From: Diphasiastrum complanatum
Taxonomy: Eukaryota; Streptophyta; Lycopodiopsida; Lycopodiales; Lycopodiaceae
Length of the DNA stretch: 60,000 nt
Assembly (NCBI GenBank): GCA_029204225.1
Contig: CM055101.1
Span: 38,609,374 to 38,669,373 of the forward strand
Direction of reading: 5' to 3'
Both the position numbers and the translations under genes were made by a program. Below the pieces are notes generated by a model. It made no database searches. It saw only the letters and a program-made list of their open reading frames with translations, and was not told the origin of the DNA. This document shows positions 1-12,375 of the stretch, one piece after another. Position 1 is the stretch's first letter. Each line of letters opens with the position of its first letter.

Positions 1-2987
1 GAATGGAGCATTGCCCCCAGAGAGACGTCCATAATTGACTAGAAGAACCCTGTCACCAGTGGTGACAGGATCATAACACAGAGGATCAACTTGAAGTATC
101 TCCAAGGAGGCTATGATAGGAGAGTCCGTGGCAATACTGTAAAAGCAGATTGTGGCTACACCATCGTCTATGAAGGCATACAGATCACTGTAGACCCCTT
201 CCCGTGAAATGTCTTCAGGCCAGGGAGACCTCCAATTCATTACAACTGTTCCTTCCACAGAGATATCAAAACTGGGAGGATGATCCTTGTGATCATAGTT
301 GTTGTAGACAACAAACATCCGGATCAGATACCTACCGCTCGGTACATCCACAGTGTAGCAATTCTTTTTTCCTAAGGTGACAGGAAAGAAACGAAGTGAT
401 CGCTGCTGCAAATGGACGAAGGTATCTGGTTCTGAAACCAGTGCAGGTGCACCCCCTGAATAAAACCTATCTGAAAGCCAATTTTGATTGAACTGATCCG
501 TGAAATCAGTAAATCCACCACAGTCAATCCTGATAGAAGTATCTGCGCAAACAAATTGCAGGCCAAGGTCAGAAGAATCTATACAGCAGTTCATTCCATT
601 TCAGAACCAATCAATGTCCAGAAAGTACTCCAATTATCATAAATAGCCAATTACTCTATAGATCATCAGACGTCACTCAAAGATTATATAGCCCAGTAAT
701 TTCTCAGCAAAAAATCTCAGGGATTTTTTTCTTTATAGTTGTACCCATTCGTTACAATTCGGTGATTGAGTGAAATCGAAGCCTAACCAAGCAGGAACAG
801 TATGTATGACTATCACAAGAGCAAACACACCCAAGTAGAGGAGATAGAAATGACTGTCCGAAATACAATATAGTCATAGAATCTAAGATGTTTTGTTATG
901 ACCCAAGTTTGAGATCACTATGAAGAGTGTTACCACCAAGTTTGTGAGGCAGAATCTTTCAACATCTTCTGTTAACATAAAAAATTAAAATGTGATGCAA
1001 TAGCCCTTATAGAGCTATAACCATCAAAGAGAATGAGTTGGCTGATGAATTCTCTACGGATGAACTCAACTTGTCTTGTGAAGAAATAGAGCAACAATCA
1101 TCCAGGGGAAACAAACCATCAGTGAGGAAGGAGCCATCGCCAACAAGCATCGTTTCTGGCACACCCTTCTTATGAAGCTAGCAGGAGGTAAAGTTCAAGT
1201 CGGCATGGTTAAAATGACTAAGTAAGAATATGGACAAGCAATCCTTTCTATGTACTGATTCCCAACACACGCTGCAGAATTTCTAATATTTATGTTACTC
1301 GGGCATAATTCTACAATCAAACCTCCTTGTGCCTATGCCTAAAGTAAGCAAATAAGCCAAAATCCAAACTAGAAATCTAGCCCGTGACAAGTAACAGGCA
1401 TGAGCATGAGTTGAAAATACAAATTATCTTTCATAGATGAACGTTGCAAAAGTCCTTCAAGAGGCTTTCATAAGTGTTATATACCGTATGAAGTTCTTAA
1501 GCCAATATGTTGCATTTCGTAGATGTAGTATATAAATTTTGTAAATTTCTTGGTGTATGGATACGAAAAAATTGGCATACTTTGAATACTTGTATAAGCA
1601 ATGAGCATATGGGAATTTGGCACATCCGGGAGGGAGTACGGTGGGAACATTGATGTAGTGCAAGGTCTAAAGTCTCCTAAGAAAAGTCAATGCAACCCCC
1701 ACATAACACGTACTACGTAGAATATGGTGGCAACAATTTTGTAGTAAAACTTTGAGAGTCTCCTAAAAATGGTCAATACAACTGAACTTTGCCCATATGT
1801 TAAGAGTTTGTTCATCTAGAGTGTCCGATCTGTTCATAACATTTACAGCATAATGCTTTTCCAAACATTTCGAAACAGGTCAAATCAATTCATTTATCAT
1901 TGCCAAATGGCAAACTGTTTAAAAACACTTTTAAGTGACCCAAATTACATGACAGAAAATGTGATTAAACTTAAAGAAAAAGAATCAAAGATACAGTGAG
2001 TTGAAAGTCAAGAGCCGCAAAAGCAATTTGAAAGTCTAAGCATAACATTCCAGACTTGTTTCGTTTCAGCTGTTGAAGTACAAGTGAAGTGAGCAACGAG
2101 ATAACAAAGCAATCTTTATCAAGTGGAATGAGATACTAAAAATTCTCACAGGATAACTGCTATATTGTGCAATTTCCGTAAATGATAGCCAAAATAATTT
2201 CCGCCATTGCATTCTAATGGTCATTTGAACAGAACTGATGCTTGCCTACATAATCTTTTTCAGTGGCATCATCAAGACCAATTTCTATGGTGCCTTTACC
2301 TGTACTCAGCTCTCACAAAATACTATAATTTCCTTGCACCAGGAGGCTTGTACTTATTGTAGGACCATTTGGAAGCGTGGTTCAATGTAAGAACCATGTT
2401 TCGCAACAATTCTTTCGGTTGCATAAAAATTGTCTCAAAAGCTTGTGCTTTGTAGTAAGTAAAAAGGCAATGCTGGATAGCCCATCTGCTCATTCAGTGA
2501 AAGATGCCTTTCTTACCCCATGTTGCTCAACGTGAATAATTACCATTCTATTGAGGCATGAATTGGTTTTGGTGGAAAAGACAACAATCGGATATTGAAA
2601 TACATTATACCAGAAATAAATGGTCATTTTAATCAATCATTTCATGGTTGAATGCCAGGCATACTACGATCACCTTGGATCAAAGTAAACATACAAAGTT
2701 CAGTGGAAGGAGAAAGCAGAAATTGTAAAGAAAAACTTGTTGAGAGGCTACACGTAGATTTCGGTGAAGTAAACCATTTCTTTGCATCAAAAGGTTCAAC
2801 ATAAGTATCAGCTCCTTGAGTAGAATGATTATATAAAAATTGCTGCATTGGTTGAGAACAATATCCAAGCTGCAAATAATTTAGTGCACTATGGGCTGAT
2901 AAGAGACTCACAGTTGAGCGCATTTTCAGCGGAAACAATCACAATGCACAGTACAAGTAAGACGAACACAATACTAAGCAGCGCCAT
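1..2987 (-). CDS. Malectin-like domain receptor-like protein, 5' two exons (3' end outside window)
   Basis: Two exons are visible. Exon 1 (2987 down to 2912) starts at ATG 2985-2987 and encodes a hydrophobic signal peptide (MALLSIVFVLLVLCIVIVSA) followed by ENALN, ending at donor GTGAGT. Exon 2 begins at 542 after acceptor GCGCAG and stays open to base 1. The split codon (T|AT) gives Tyr, so the frame joins cleanly into SIRIDCGGFTDF. Exon 2 matches the malectin-like fold of plant receptor proteins: IDCGG at the start, LRFFPV and NCYTVDVPSGRYLIRMF in the middle, then PSFDISVEGT, ATICFYS and SLEILQVD. The NCY/ICF/EILQVD pattern is closest to the RLP4 / At1g25570-type proteins, which carry a few LRRs after the malectin domain; I infer LRRs and perhaps a membrane segment follow outside the window. 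Likely secreted or plasma-membrane protein binding cell-wall sugars. The intron 543-2911 (2.37 kb) shows no coding signal. No breaks seen. Confidence 0.85.
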
Positions 2988-3678
2988 TCCTTTTACGCTA
3001 AGCGCTGATTGTGACACCTTCGAACTCCAACTCCAATACACGAAGAGGCGACAAGATTAAGGACTCCTCAGCAACAACAAAGCCCATTCATCATCCATGC
3101 ATGCAATGCTGTATTGCTGTTGATTCTAACCCCAAAAGAGTGTGTACATGATACAAAGACCGCAGTTTTTTGTGTGTTGCAGGCTACCAACAGCCATACA
3201 CTGTCACACCAATTAACTAATCAGAGGCAAAATTGAACTACAATGTCAGAAAATCACAAATTGCAGTTCCCTGAACATTTGGATCTTCCCGAAATAGAGA
3301 CGATCTAATTTCTAGCAATGCGTTATGCAGTAATGAGGGTGATGAAGGTCTGATGTGGAGGCCTGATGTCGCTGACTTGGTTGTTGGTGCTGACTACTGA
3401 GCGGCGAGGGGTGAGGTGGGCCAAGGCTGGAGGAGGAGGATCGTGGTGAGAGCGTGCATGACTGCAAACGTGTGTAGTTTTTAAATGAGAATGAACACTC
3501 ACGGTTCACCAATTAATGAGTTTGTTGTTACTTATTTCAACATGTTTATAGGTTATAGATTGTAGCATTCAATGACTTGGGCTCCATTAACAACCCTAAG
3601 AAACTGGATTGTCTCCTTTGGGTTGCTATACATGGAGCCCATTTAGCCCTTGTCCTATCAATTTAATGCCATAAGATA

Positions 3679-3681
<3 letters not shown>
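2988..3681. other. Upstream region of the malectin-like gene
   Basis: Presumed 5' UTR and proximal promoter of the minus-strand gene. No further exon and no convincing TATA box could be placed. A (GA)n tract, on the gene's strand, lies about 700 bp upstream of the start codon; GA repeats are common in plant 5' regions and can bind BPC-type factors, but a function here is only inference. Confidence 0.35.

Positions 3682-3726
<45 letters not shown>
3682..3726. repeat. (CT)n microsatellite
   Basis: Perfect TC/CT dinucleotide run of about 22 units, the shortest of four such tracts in the first 14 kb. All four have CT on the plus strand. Confidence 0.98.
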
Positions 3727-3729
<3 letters not shown>

Positions 3730-3854
3730 CATATTTTGCTATTTTTTTCACTGAAACCCTAATCTTACAAAAACCCTAGCTTTTCACCCTTTTCATTTGA
3801 AGGTCCCATTTACACATGTTTTGAAAGAGATTAAAACAACCATGATTTATTTTG

Positions 3855-4731
3855 GGTGGTTTCACATGGAGTGGGGCTCAAGTCCAAAAAATCCCAAATC
3901 TTTTACTTCGATTGGTGGAGCCACTCTACTAATTTAAGAGGCTCTCCCCCCGAAGCCGCTGATTGGCAGGGGAGGGGAGGTAACTCCCGCTCCCGTGCCT
4001 ATGCAACACTTGGCAGGGCTGCCTCAAGCCTTGCCCAACAAAAAAAAATTGGCCTCCCAAAGAAATTTCATGTCCATTTTCATTTTTTGCTAGATTCGGG
4101 GTCCCTAGGCCCGGGCGCTCGCACTGGGACAAAAATTTTTGGAGCACATAACTGCCAAAGTTTTCAGAGCACTCACGCTCAACGTTGTCTCGACTTTTCA
4201 CAGGCAGCTGGATTTTTCCCGAGCACGCGTAGGACCTATTGCTAGGACCACACCTCGTGTGCCTGAGCACATTAGAAGGTTCTTAGATGCTTTCATGATA
4301 TATAAAGCAAACGATATCTATCCATGAAACGTATGGGATAATTGTTAAGCTGACACGTGGCATCACGTTGGTTCCTGCAACCTCTCGAGTCCTGAAATCT
4401 TTGAGTCTTAAGTTTTGTAGAGTCCCGAAATTTTGCAGGCACTCGCGTATCGGGCAGAAAGGCAGGCAGCAAGGGAGAGTGCATGGGACGTGGCAATCAA
4501 TGGACTTTGTCGGGAGTAATCGTATCCGTGTCAATAAGCGACGAGACCCCATTTCATAAGGGCAAGAGTTGCCCCTAGGTCGCATTGAAAGGTGCCAACC
4601 TAGAGTAACTCAACATACCATGGGACAACCTTGGGCCTCTTCAATTATTGGGGGTAAGTGGTGGGGGGGGGGGGGGGGGGAAGTAAGTGCAAATTTTGAA
4701 ATGGCCCTAGACTCTTCCATGTGAAACCACC
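3855..4731. mobile_element. ~880 bp non-autonomous element bounded by terminal inverted repeats
   Basis: GGTGGTTTCACATGGA at 3855-3870 is matched exactly by its reverse complement at 4716-4731, and the inverted similarity weakly continues inward (GTGGGGCT against AGAGTCT). Between them is a GC-rich block unlike the AT-rich flanks, without a credible protein; overlapping short frames on both strands look random. Flanking bases TTTATTTTG and TTTATAAGC agree at five of nine positions, which would suit an eroded 8-9 bp target duplication but may be chance. Size and structure suit a MITE or small MULE/hAT derivative. Superfamily not assigned. Confidence 0.55.
4663..4680. repeat. Poly-G homopolymer (G18)
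   Basis: Eighteen consecutive G just inside the right inverted repeat of the 3855-4731 element. Its length may be affected by sequencing error, and it could form a G-quadruplex. Confidence 0.9.
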
Positions 4732-4857
4732 TTTATAAGCTTTTAACAAAAACAAAACATTCATTGTTAGGTAAATTGAAGTGCATGCCTCTATCCCAAA
4801 AATTTTGTTGACCATTGTTTATCAAACCTTAAAATACATGTGGATCATTGGAATTAG

Positions 4858-6040
<1,183 letters not shown>

Positions 6041-6805
6041 CTTGATCCTTGGACTGTCAAAATATTGTTTAGTCTTTAATTTCTTGTTTCGTGTTTTGTG
6101 GAATGTATGGTAGCTTAGTTTTAGATTGCTAGGATCTGATTCATTCCATTTTTGCAGCAAGTAAGTAGGATTCATTGTTCAACTGGATTGCATGCTGATT
6201 TTATGGTTGAACACATTTGGTTACATGCTTGGGTTGAATGCATGTGATACAGTTCAAGAGTAACTGCCTAGAGTCGTCCTCTGAGAGCAGGCAAGACATT
6301 TACTAGAACGTTCACCAATCCTTTCTGCCTGATTTGGGCCTAAAAACAAGAATGTTCACATCTAAGAAGTGCCCAAGAAGATCTGTAAACAAAATGCTAA
6401 TGAAAAGAAACTAGTAAACAGATGCTACAAACAGAGAATCTATCTACATTTGTCACTATTGCCGCTTGCACTACCACACATCATTCATCCCTGTAACTGC
6501 AACATAGTTAATGCTCAGATCATTGCAACTGTTATCTAAATCTTTTAACATAGTTCTGAGTTCTTCCAGATCTCTCATCATCTATAGTCTGCAGAAGCAC
6601 CTATCCACAATCATTCTGACTATAAAAAACACCTGAGAATCGTGTGCCCTACAAATCTACCTCCACTTCACTCTCTCATCCTCCATCCACAACATCCCTC
6701 TTAACTCCATCAGCCTCCATGCTAATGAATCGTCTTATTTCACCCTCTCCTTCACACTTCTTCATGTTTCTCCCTCCACTCACATGAGCCTTCTTCCCTT
6801 TACCA
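6041..6805. other. Interval without recognised features
   Basis: No coding or structural feature was identified between the dispersed repeat and the minisatellite. Confidence 0.4.
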
Positions 6806-7450
6806 TCTCAACCGAGTCTGGGACTGAAATCTCGATCGAGTCTGGGACTAAAATCTCGACCGATCCGTTTTGGTGACCATCTTGACCGAGCCATTTTGGT
6901 GACCATCTCGACCGAGCCATTTTGGTGACCATCTTGATCGAGCTGTTTTGTGGCCATCTTGACTGAGCCGTTCTAGTGACCATCTCGATCGAGTCATTTG
7001 GTGGCCATCTTGAGCGAGCCGTTTCCTGACCATCTCGACTGAATCCCGCCTGATCATCTCAACTGAATCCCTTCCTTACCATCTCGACCGAATCCCTCTC
7101 CATTACCATCTCGACTGAGTCCCTCCATTACCATCTCAATCAAATCCCTCCATCACCATCTCGACCGAGTCGTAGGTTCAGATCTTGACCCAGTCACAGG
7201 TTGAAATCTTGACCGAGACAGAGCTTGAGATCTCAACCGAGTCTCTGGGTCACCGAATCTCTGGGTCAAGATCTTGATCGAGTCTCTGGGTCAGCAAATC
7301 TCGACCGAGTCTTTGGGTCAGATCTCGACCGAGTCAGGGCTTGATCAAATCTCGACCAGATCACTTCACTCCCATCTTGACCGCCACTCCCACACATAAC
7401 TTTTGACCAAGATCTCTGATTGTCATTTTGACCGAACCATCACCTCGAGC
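6806..7450. repeat. Degenerate minisatellite, core ATCTCGACCGAGTC
   Basis: More than twenty imperfect copies of a unit of roughly 22-30 bp built around CATCTCGACCGAG. The first block has spacer CCATTTTGGTGAC (about 6880-7020), the second CCCTCCATTAC (about 7050-7160), the third CTCTGGGTCA (about 7230-7330). Differences are mainly C/T and G/A transitions, as expected from decay of methylated cytosines. Minus-strand frames reading SRWSPKWLGQDGHQ are by-products of the periodicity. Confidence 0.85.
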
Positions 7451-9295
7451 GAGCCTTAGAACTCAAAAAAAAAAAAAGGCATGAATACCAAAAAAAGACC
7501 CTAAAAACACAACTTATACCAATAGAAAGCCCTTCTGATACTGAGTCTCCCCCTTGACTTACCTACTAGCCCAAAAAAAAAATTTAAAAAAATAAAAATA
7601 AAAGGAGTTCCCACCAATTTTCAAAATGGTTCCAAAATTCAAATTCAAATAGTTTGGGAGGCAGAAATTGGCCAATAGGATTTGAGGCCAAAGCCCTAAA
7701 ATCCACTATATATAGTGATAGTTTTGAGTTATTCTCTTCATTTCAATACAAGCAGGTTGGCCCTCTTTGGAATGTCCTTGCTTTATCTTTCCTTCGTCAT
7801 CTCTCATGCTTTCTTTGTATTTGCTAATTGTTGGATTTGATGCTTATTGGGATTGATCATTCTTATGCTTTTTGTGAGAGAGAAAGGGAGAGAGAGAAGA
7901 GTAAGTGTCTATCATTGTTGTGGATCTAGTATGTCAATGAATCTCAGTGTTAGACATGAATCATATGCATTTGCTGGATTATGAAATATGTTATTGCTCT
8001 CATGGGAACGAATCTCCGTGTGACAACTATTTAATTCTCATCATCTCTTTGATGCTTGTGTAACGGGGAGCTACACCAATTTTCAGTTTTCAGCATGTAT
8101 CTGATGCATCGATGGATGTTAGCTTGCATTTAGACATCTTGTTTTGGCACAATAGGATTAATTAGGGTCGAATTGGGAGAGATCTTGCTTGATTTGAGTG
8201 GATTTTCTAGTTTGAGATCTAATTTGATTATAAAGCAAGGGGAGCCATATAGATCACCATTCTTAAGATCCATTTGGATCTTAAAAATTAGAGAAAACAA
8301 AGAAAATTGTTCATTTCTACCATTTTGGTGAAAAAGGAGACAAACCGTCATCAGTCTTGATAAATTTTAATTCCCTAGCAATAAACATTCGTTGACTTGT
8401 AGACAACACTGCCTTCATACAGAGAATTTTCAGTTTGCATGACAAAGGATAATTCTCATTCGATTTACAGAAACGGAACAAAAACCTTAAAAAAATCACC
8501 AAAAACCCTAAAAAAATAGAAAAAGAACCTTTGCCTGTTCTATTGTACCTAGATATGACCCAAATCTATCTACTGCTAGGTTGGCAAAGGATAATACTAA
8601 AAATAGAGGGCTAAAGTTATTGTTCATCTAGTTGTTGGTAACCTTTTGTGGAAAAGTTTAATACCCTTCTACAAAAATATCAGTTCTCTGAGAAGAATCT
8701 TCACCAAAGTCAGAGTCAATCCAACATACTTATTTTTATAATCAGTGAGTTGGATAACATTAAGTCAAGGTCAGTTGTCATATTCATCTATTTTTGTCAA
8801 AAAAGATTTTTTTTTTGCAGAAACAATAGTATTACTCTTGATCCTTCGCCTGAACCTTCGCCGACTTTTTTGAGGATTTCAAATATAGTATTCTATCATT
8901 TTTTAGTTTTGGCGAAGGTTAGATCCATTCAGTCCGACGAAGGTTAATTTAACCAAATTTGGTAGAAAAAGTCAAATAACTGATTTCTACCCAAAATAGC
9001 AGTGAAAGAACCCTTGTCGAGCTAACCTTTGCTTAGGGAACCTTCACCAATATATTTTTGAGTTCCGATATACATGATATAGCTATTGTCAAATTTCTAG
9101 AAGATTTTGTTACAATTTGATATTGATTATGAGAAATCTTTATTTTTAGAAGTGTCGATTGCTTGATCAAGATTCTTTTTTCAAAAATTAAAAATTTGAT
9201 TATTGTCAAGTGATAGAATTTTTATAGTTTTGATCATAGATAGGAGTTGATTGAAAAATTTAGATCCAATCTCATTGTTTAAGTGATTTACAAAG
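7451..9295 (+). other. Probable LTR/leader region upstream of the family A gag
   Basis: AT-rich, no coding sequence. The interval directly precedes an intact gag frame, so it probably contains what is left of a 5' LTR and leader, but I could not define LTR ends or a clear primer-binding site. It includes the palindromic TATA motif annotated separately. Confidence 0.35.
7704..7717 (+). promoter_or_regulatory. Palindromic TATA motif CACTATATATAGTG
   Basis: Perfect 14-bp palindrome containing TATATATA, about 1.6 kb upstream of the gag start. It is a candidate LTR promoter TATA box; orientation is inferred from the downstream plus-strand gag. Confidence 0.35.
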
Positions 9296-9970
9296 ATGTC
9301 TGATATAGATAGAGAGGATGAACATGAACCTAATGGAACTCCAATCGTCACTCCACAAGTTATTGTTAGAAGGTCATGTCGTCTAGAGATACCAAAGTAT
9401 AATGGATTATCTGATCCCATCAGATTTCTCAAAACCTTTTTGAAATCATGTGAGGTTTATGGCGAAGTTTTTCCACAAGATAAACTTAAGCTATTTCCTA
9501 TGGCCTTAACTGGAGCAGCACAAGATTGGTTTTATAGCCAAGATGAGACAGAACGCATGGATTGGGAAGTGGTTAAAGCTAGCCTAATCACAAGATTCAA
9601 ATCCAGAAAATTTATGGAAAATCCTTTCCTACTTTTAAGTAAAATTAAAATGGGAAAGAGGAAAATGGTGCAAGATTATATTGAACGGGTTAAACACCTT
9701 AGATCTGAGTGTGATCTTGAATTAATTAATAATGATGCCATGATTATGTGGTTTTTAGCAGGTCTACCTAAAAGGATTAGACGCGAGCTTAAACGTCGAA
9801 GTGATTATATTTCTTTACAACATGTTATGGACGATGCAATACAAGAGGAAGATGAAGATTCAGATGATGAACCAAATATTAGAATGCTACCATACAGCAG
9901 TGCAAATCACTACAACATCCACCACTATTGCATCCATGAATATCAATGCAACAATAGAGTTGATGATTAA
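9296..9970 (+). CDS. Gag (capsid domain) of family A copy 1
   Basis: A 224-codon open frame with the retrotransposon gag (capsid) pattern: RFLKTFLKSCEVYG, the conserved LTGAAQDWF block, KASLITRFK, then DYIERVKHLRSECD and MIMWFLAGLP. An acidic tail (EEDEDSDDEP) follows. Ty3 Gag assembles the virus-like particle and packages the element RNA. ATG at 9296 is the first in-frame methionine and precedes the conserved region by about 35 codons. It is the only unbroken protein of this copy. The stop at 9968-9970 precedes the expected nucleocapsid part, which continues in other frames downstream. Confidence 0.8.
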   Translation: MSDIDREDEHEPNGTPIVTPQVIVRRSCRLEIPKYNGLSDPIRFLKTFLKSCEVYGEVFPQDKLKLFPMALTGAAQDWFYSQDETERMDWEVVKASLITRFKSRKFMENPFLLLSKIKMGKRKMVQDYIERVKHLRSECDLELINNDAMIMWFLAGLPKRIRRELKRRSDYISLQHVMDDAIQEEDEDSDDEPNIRMLPYSSANHYNIHHYCIHEYQCNNRVDD

Positions 9971-10675
9971 CGAATTCGAAAAACTTGGTCAAAAGCAGCA
10001 AATGCAGCTGGAAAAGATGCAGTCATAGTTCGATGAGAAGATGAAAGCATTAGAAGAGCAGCAAAAAAAGAGTGCCAAAGCAGGTGAAAAGTTTGTTCAA
10101 ACTATTCCTAGTCGGGAAAATGTTTGGTTTGCAATCTGTGCAGGGAATCACACCATAAATGTGTGTCCAACAATGAAAAGACGTATGACGGATACTTTTT
10201 GTCATTTGTGTAATTCTACGGAATACAAAACAGCTCTTTGCTCATTTAATCCTTGGATTATCCAGCAAAGATATGCTAAGCTTCAATATCAGGAACCTAC
10301 TACATGGAAGGGACCTGATCCTAAGAACCAGGCCCAAAACTTTGGCCTTGGATTTCTTGAATGACTAGCTTTTCCAGCTCCACCAGCAAACATGCTCCTC
10401 CTATGAACCTAATGGAACCATACTCTTCAGTTGGTAATGAGCAATGGAACCACAATACTGATCAAGAGATTGGTCCTTTGGAACAATATCTATCTATGCT
10501 ACTACGCAACAACAACAGGCTCAACAATGGACTAGAGCACCATGTGGATGCTTTGCATGTGGCAAAAATTATAAAGTTGTCGAATGTCCTAACAAAGGAA
10601 AGTTTGTCCCATTCTATCGGGAATGTGGCTATGTATATTGTTATAAGGACTATTCAAAATCATCGCCGATAATTA
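9971..10675 (+). pseudogene. Nucleocapsid / zinc-knuckle region of family A copy 1
   Basis: Short overlapping frames with cysteine clusters: FCHLCNSTEYKTALC near 10199-10243, and CFACGKNYKVVEC followed by ECGYVYC near 10535-10650 in another frame. These resemble eroded CCHC-type knuckles that bind RNA in Gag. Frameshifts and stops separate them from the capsid frame. Confidence 0.55.
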
Positions 10676-10986
10676 CTCCATTGAATATGATTACAATTAA
10701 GCAAAGACCAACAACTCAGCCCACTAAACCAAGTGTACCATTGATGGGTTGTTAGCAGAGCTCAAAAGCAAAAAGAAGTTCCAATTGTGTCATCTATTGA
10801 TATACCTACTACATCAGGGGTGTATCCGAATCTCAACTCAGAAAAGAAGAATATCAAAACATGAGGTAGTGGATTAAACAATTGCAAGAAGAAGAAGAAT
10901 TAGGAGTCGCTAAAGTTGCAGTTGAAGTAGGTAATCCACAAACAGATGTTAATACGCAGTTACATCATTAGGAAGAATCCTTCAAG

Positions 10987-11647
10987 ATGATAGAACTTGA
11001 AACGTCGCAAACAGAACTGATCATGAATATTCTATCTAGCAAGATAAATATTACACTAGGAGAATTTCTTAAGTTGGTGCCTCAAGCAAAAGAAGTATTA
11101 GTAGAAAAATCGACTCAGATTAAACCAACGGTCCATCAGGAGCCACTATTTTGTGCTGGATTTGAAAAACCAAATGAAGTACTAAATGTAGGGGTTGCCT
11201 AGGAAAGTGAGCAAAGAAACGTCACCCTGCCAATCCAACACAAATAGTTTGGTAAAGAGGCGGTCGTGATAGATGGAGGTTCAAGAGTTAACCGGATTTC
11301 AACAAAGCTATGTGCCAAATGGGGTCTTACAAGGATGAAGCCAACAACTTTTGCTATCAAGCTAGTTGATCCATCCTAAGGGCAGAGTGGAAGACATACC
11401 TATCAAAATTGCTGGAGTTCAATTTTCCATTACTTTTGTAGTAATTGATTTACCTGACGCACCAAATATTTATCGTGTCTTATTGGGACGTCCATGGTTA
11501 CGAGTTGTGCAAGTAATTCATAACTGGGGGACCAGAAAGATAACAATTGAGAATTGTGAGCGAGCAATCAAAGTTGATCCAATCACTTGGACAATCAAAC
11601 CAATGGTCCAAACAGAGGATTTTGATGATGATGATTCATCAACTTGA
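10987..11647 (+). pseudogene. Aspartic protease region of family A copy 1
   Basis: The frame from 10987 (NILSSKINITLGEFLKLVP, then EPLFCAGFEKPNE) ends in a stop at 11200-11202. The active-site segment VVIDGGSRVNRIS lies at about 11266-11304, with Gly in place of the usual Ser/Thr of D-S/T-G. After a frame change, 11366-11647 encodes IKIAGVQFSITFVV and VYRVLLGRPWLR-type C-terminal protease motifs. The protease would mature Gag-Pol; here it is broken by at least two disruptions. The same segment in the 25.5 kb copy reads VIDGRSRVN and in the 50.3 kb copy VIDGG then a stop. Confidence 0.7.
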
Positions 11648-12049
11648 CAAGTAAAAAATTTGGGGGTTCATTTTGACTCTCAAACAAATACTGTTAATTG
11701 GAATCAAGCTCTTGCTACAGTGGATTGTACAACAGGCTATATGTGTCAACGAAATGACCAATTAGAACTAAAAGAGATTCCTTTAGCTGATCAAACTTTG
11801 GATAGTCAATCACATTTCCAATGGATATGATGAATGTGGCATGGATATCAACCAATCCAATTCCAGATCCTATTGAAGATGAACTCATTCATGTTAGTCA
11901 CACCTTATCTTATGATGAAAATGCAGAACTACTAATGAGAAGATTTTAAATCATATGGATCCTACAGGGTTTGGAGTTTGCGAGATTCATGATGAACCGA
12001 CAATAAAACTGCCAAAAGCAGTTATAATGAAGGAAAGAATGCAGGACCA

Positions 12050-12328
12050 ATGATAAAGAAGCAAGCAAAGCAACACTATAACACGGTCCTAAAATGGGAA
12101 AGATCATCACGAGAAGCTGATCTTAAAAATATACCGCCTTTATTGGATAAAGGTAAAGGGAAGGTCAAGGATGACTCTTCAAGTCATAATTCTCGCAAGA
12201 CATCACCTTCTAGGAAGTTGTCACCTTCTAAGAAGACTACATCTTCTAGAAAGTCATCACCTCCTCGAACGATTCCTGCCAAGAAAGCTAAACGAAGATC
12301 CAAGGACAATTCTTTTGAAATAGAATAG
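12050..12328 (+). pseudogene. Ser/Lys/Arg-rich linker between protease and RT (family A copy 1)
   Basis: The frame begins MIKKQAKQHYNTVLKWE, continues DLKNIPPLLDKGKGKVKDD, then becomes a run of SPSRK/SPSKK/SSRKSSPPR repeats ending IPAKKAKRRSKD. An equivalent frame at 50572-50817 keeps both the leader and the SPSRK repeats, so it is a family trait rather than random sequence. The basic serine-rich composition suggests nucleic-acid binding or nuclear targeting; this is inference. Confidence 0.6.
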
Positions 12329-12375
12329 TTAGATGCAGTCTAGCATGACATGCCAGATCATTTCAACGCTACACC

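Noticed and set aside
3856-4585. Overlapping frames of 60-130 codons on both strands
   Set aside because: They lie within the GC-rich inverted-repeat element, overlap in several frames and have no domain similarity.
6780-7057. Minus-strand frames with repeated SRWSPKWLGQDGHQN
   Set aside because: The repetition comes from the DNA minisatellite; no start context and frames differ between neighbouring units.
6806-7450. CRISPR-like array
   Set aside because: Repeats are degenerate and of varying length, spacers are not unique, and the context is a plant nuclear genome; this is a minisatellite.
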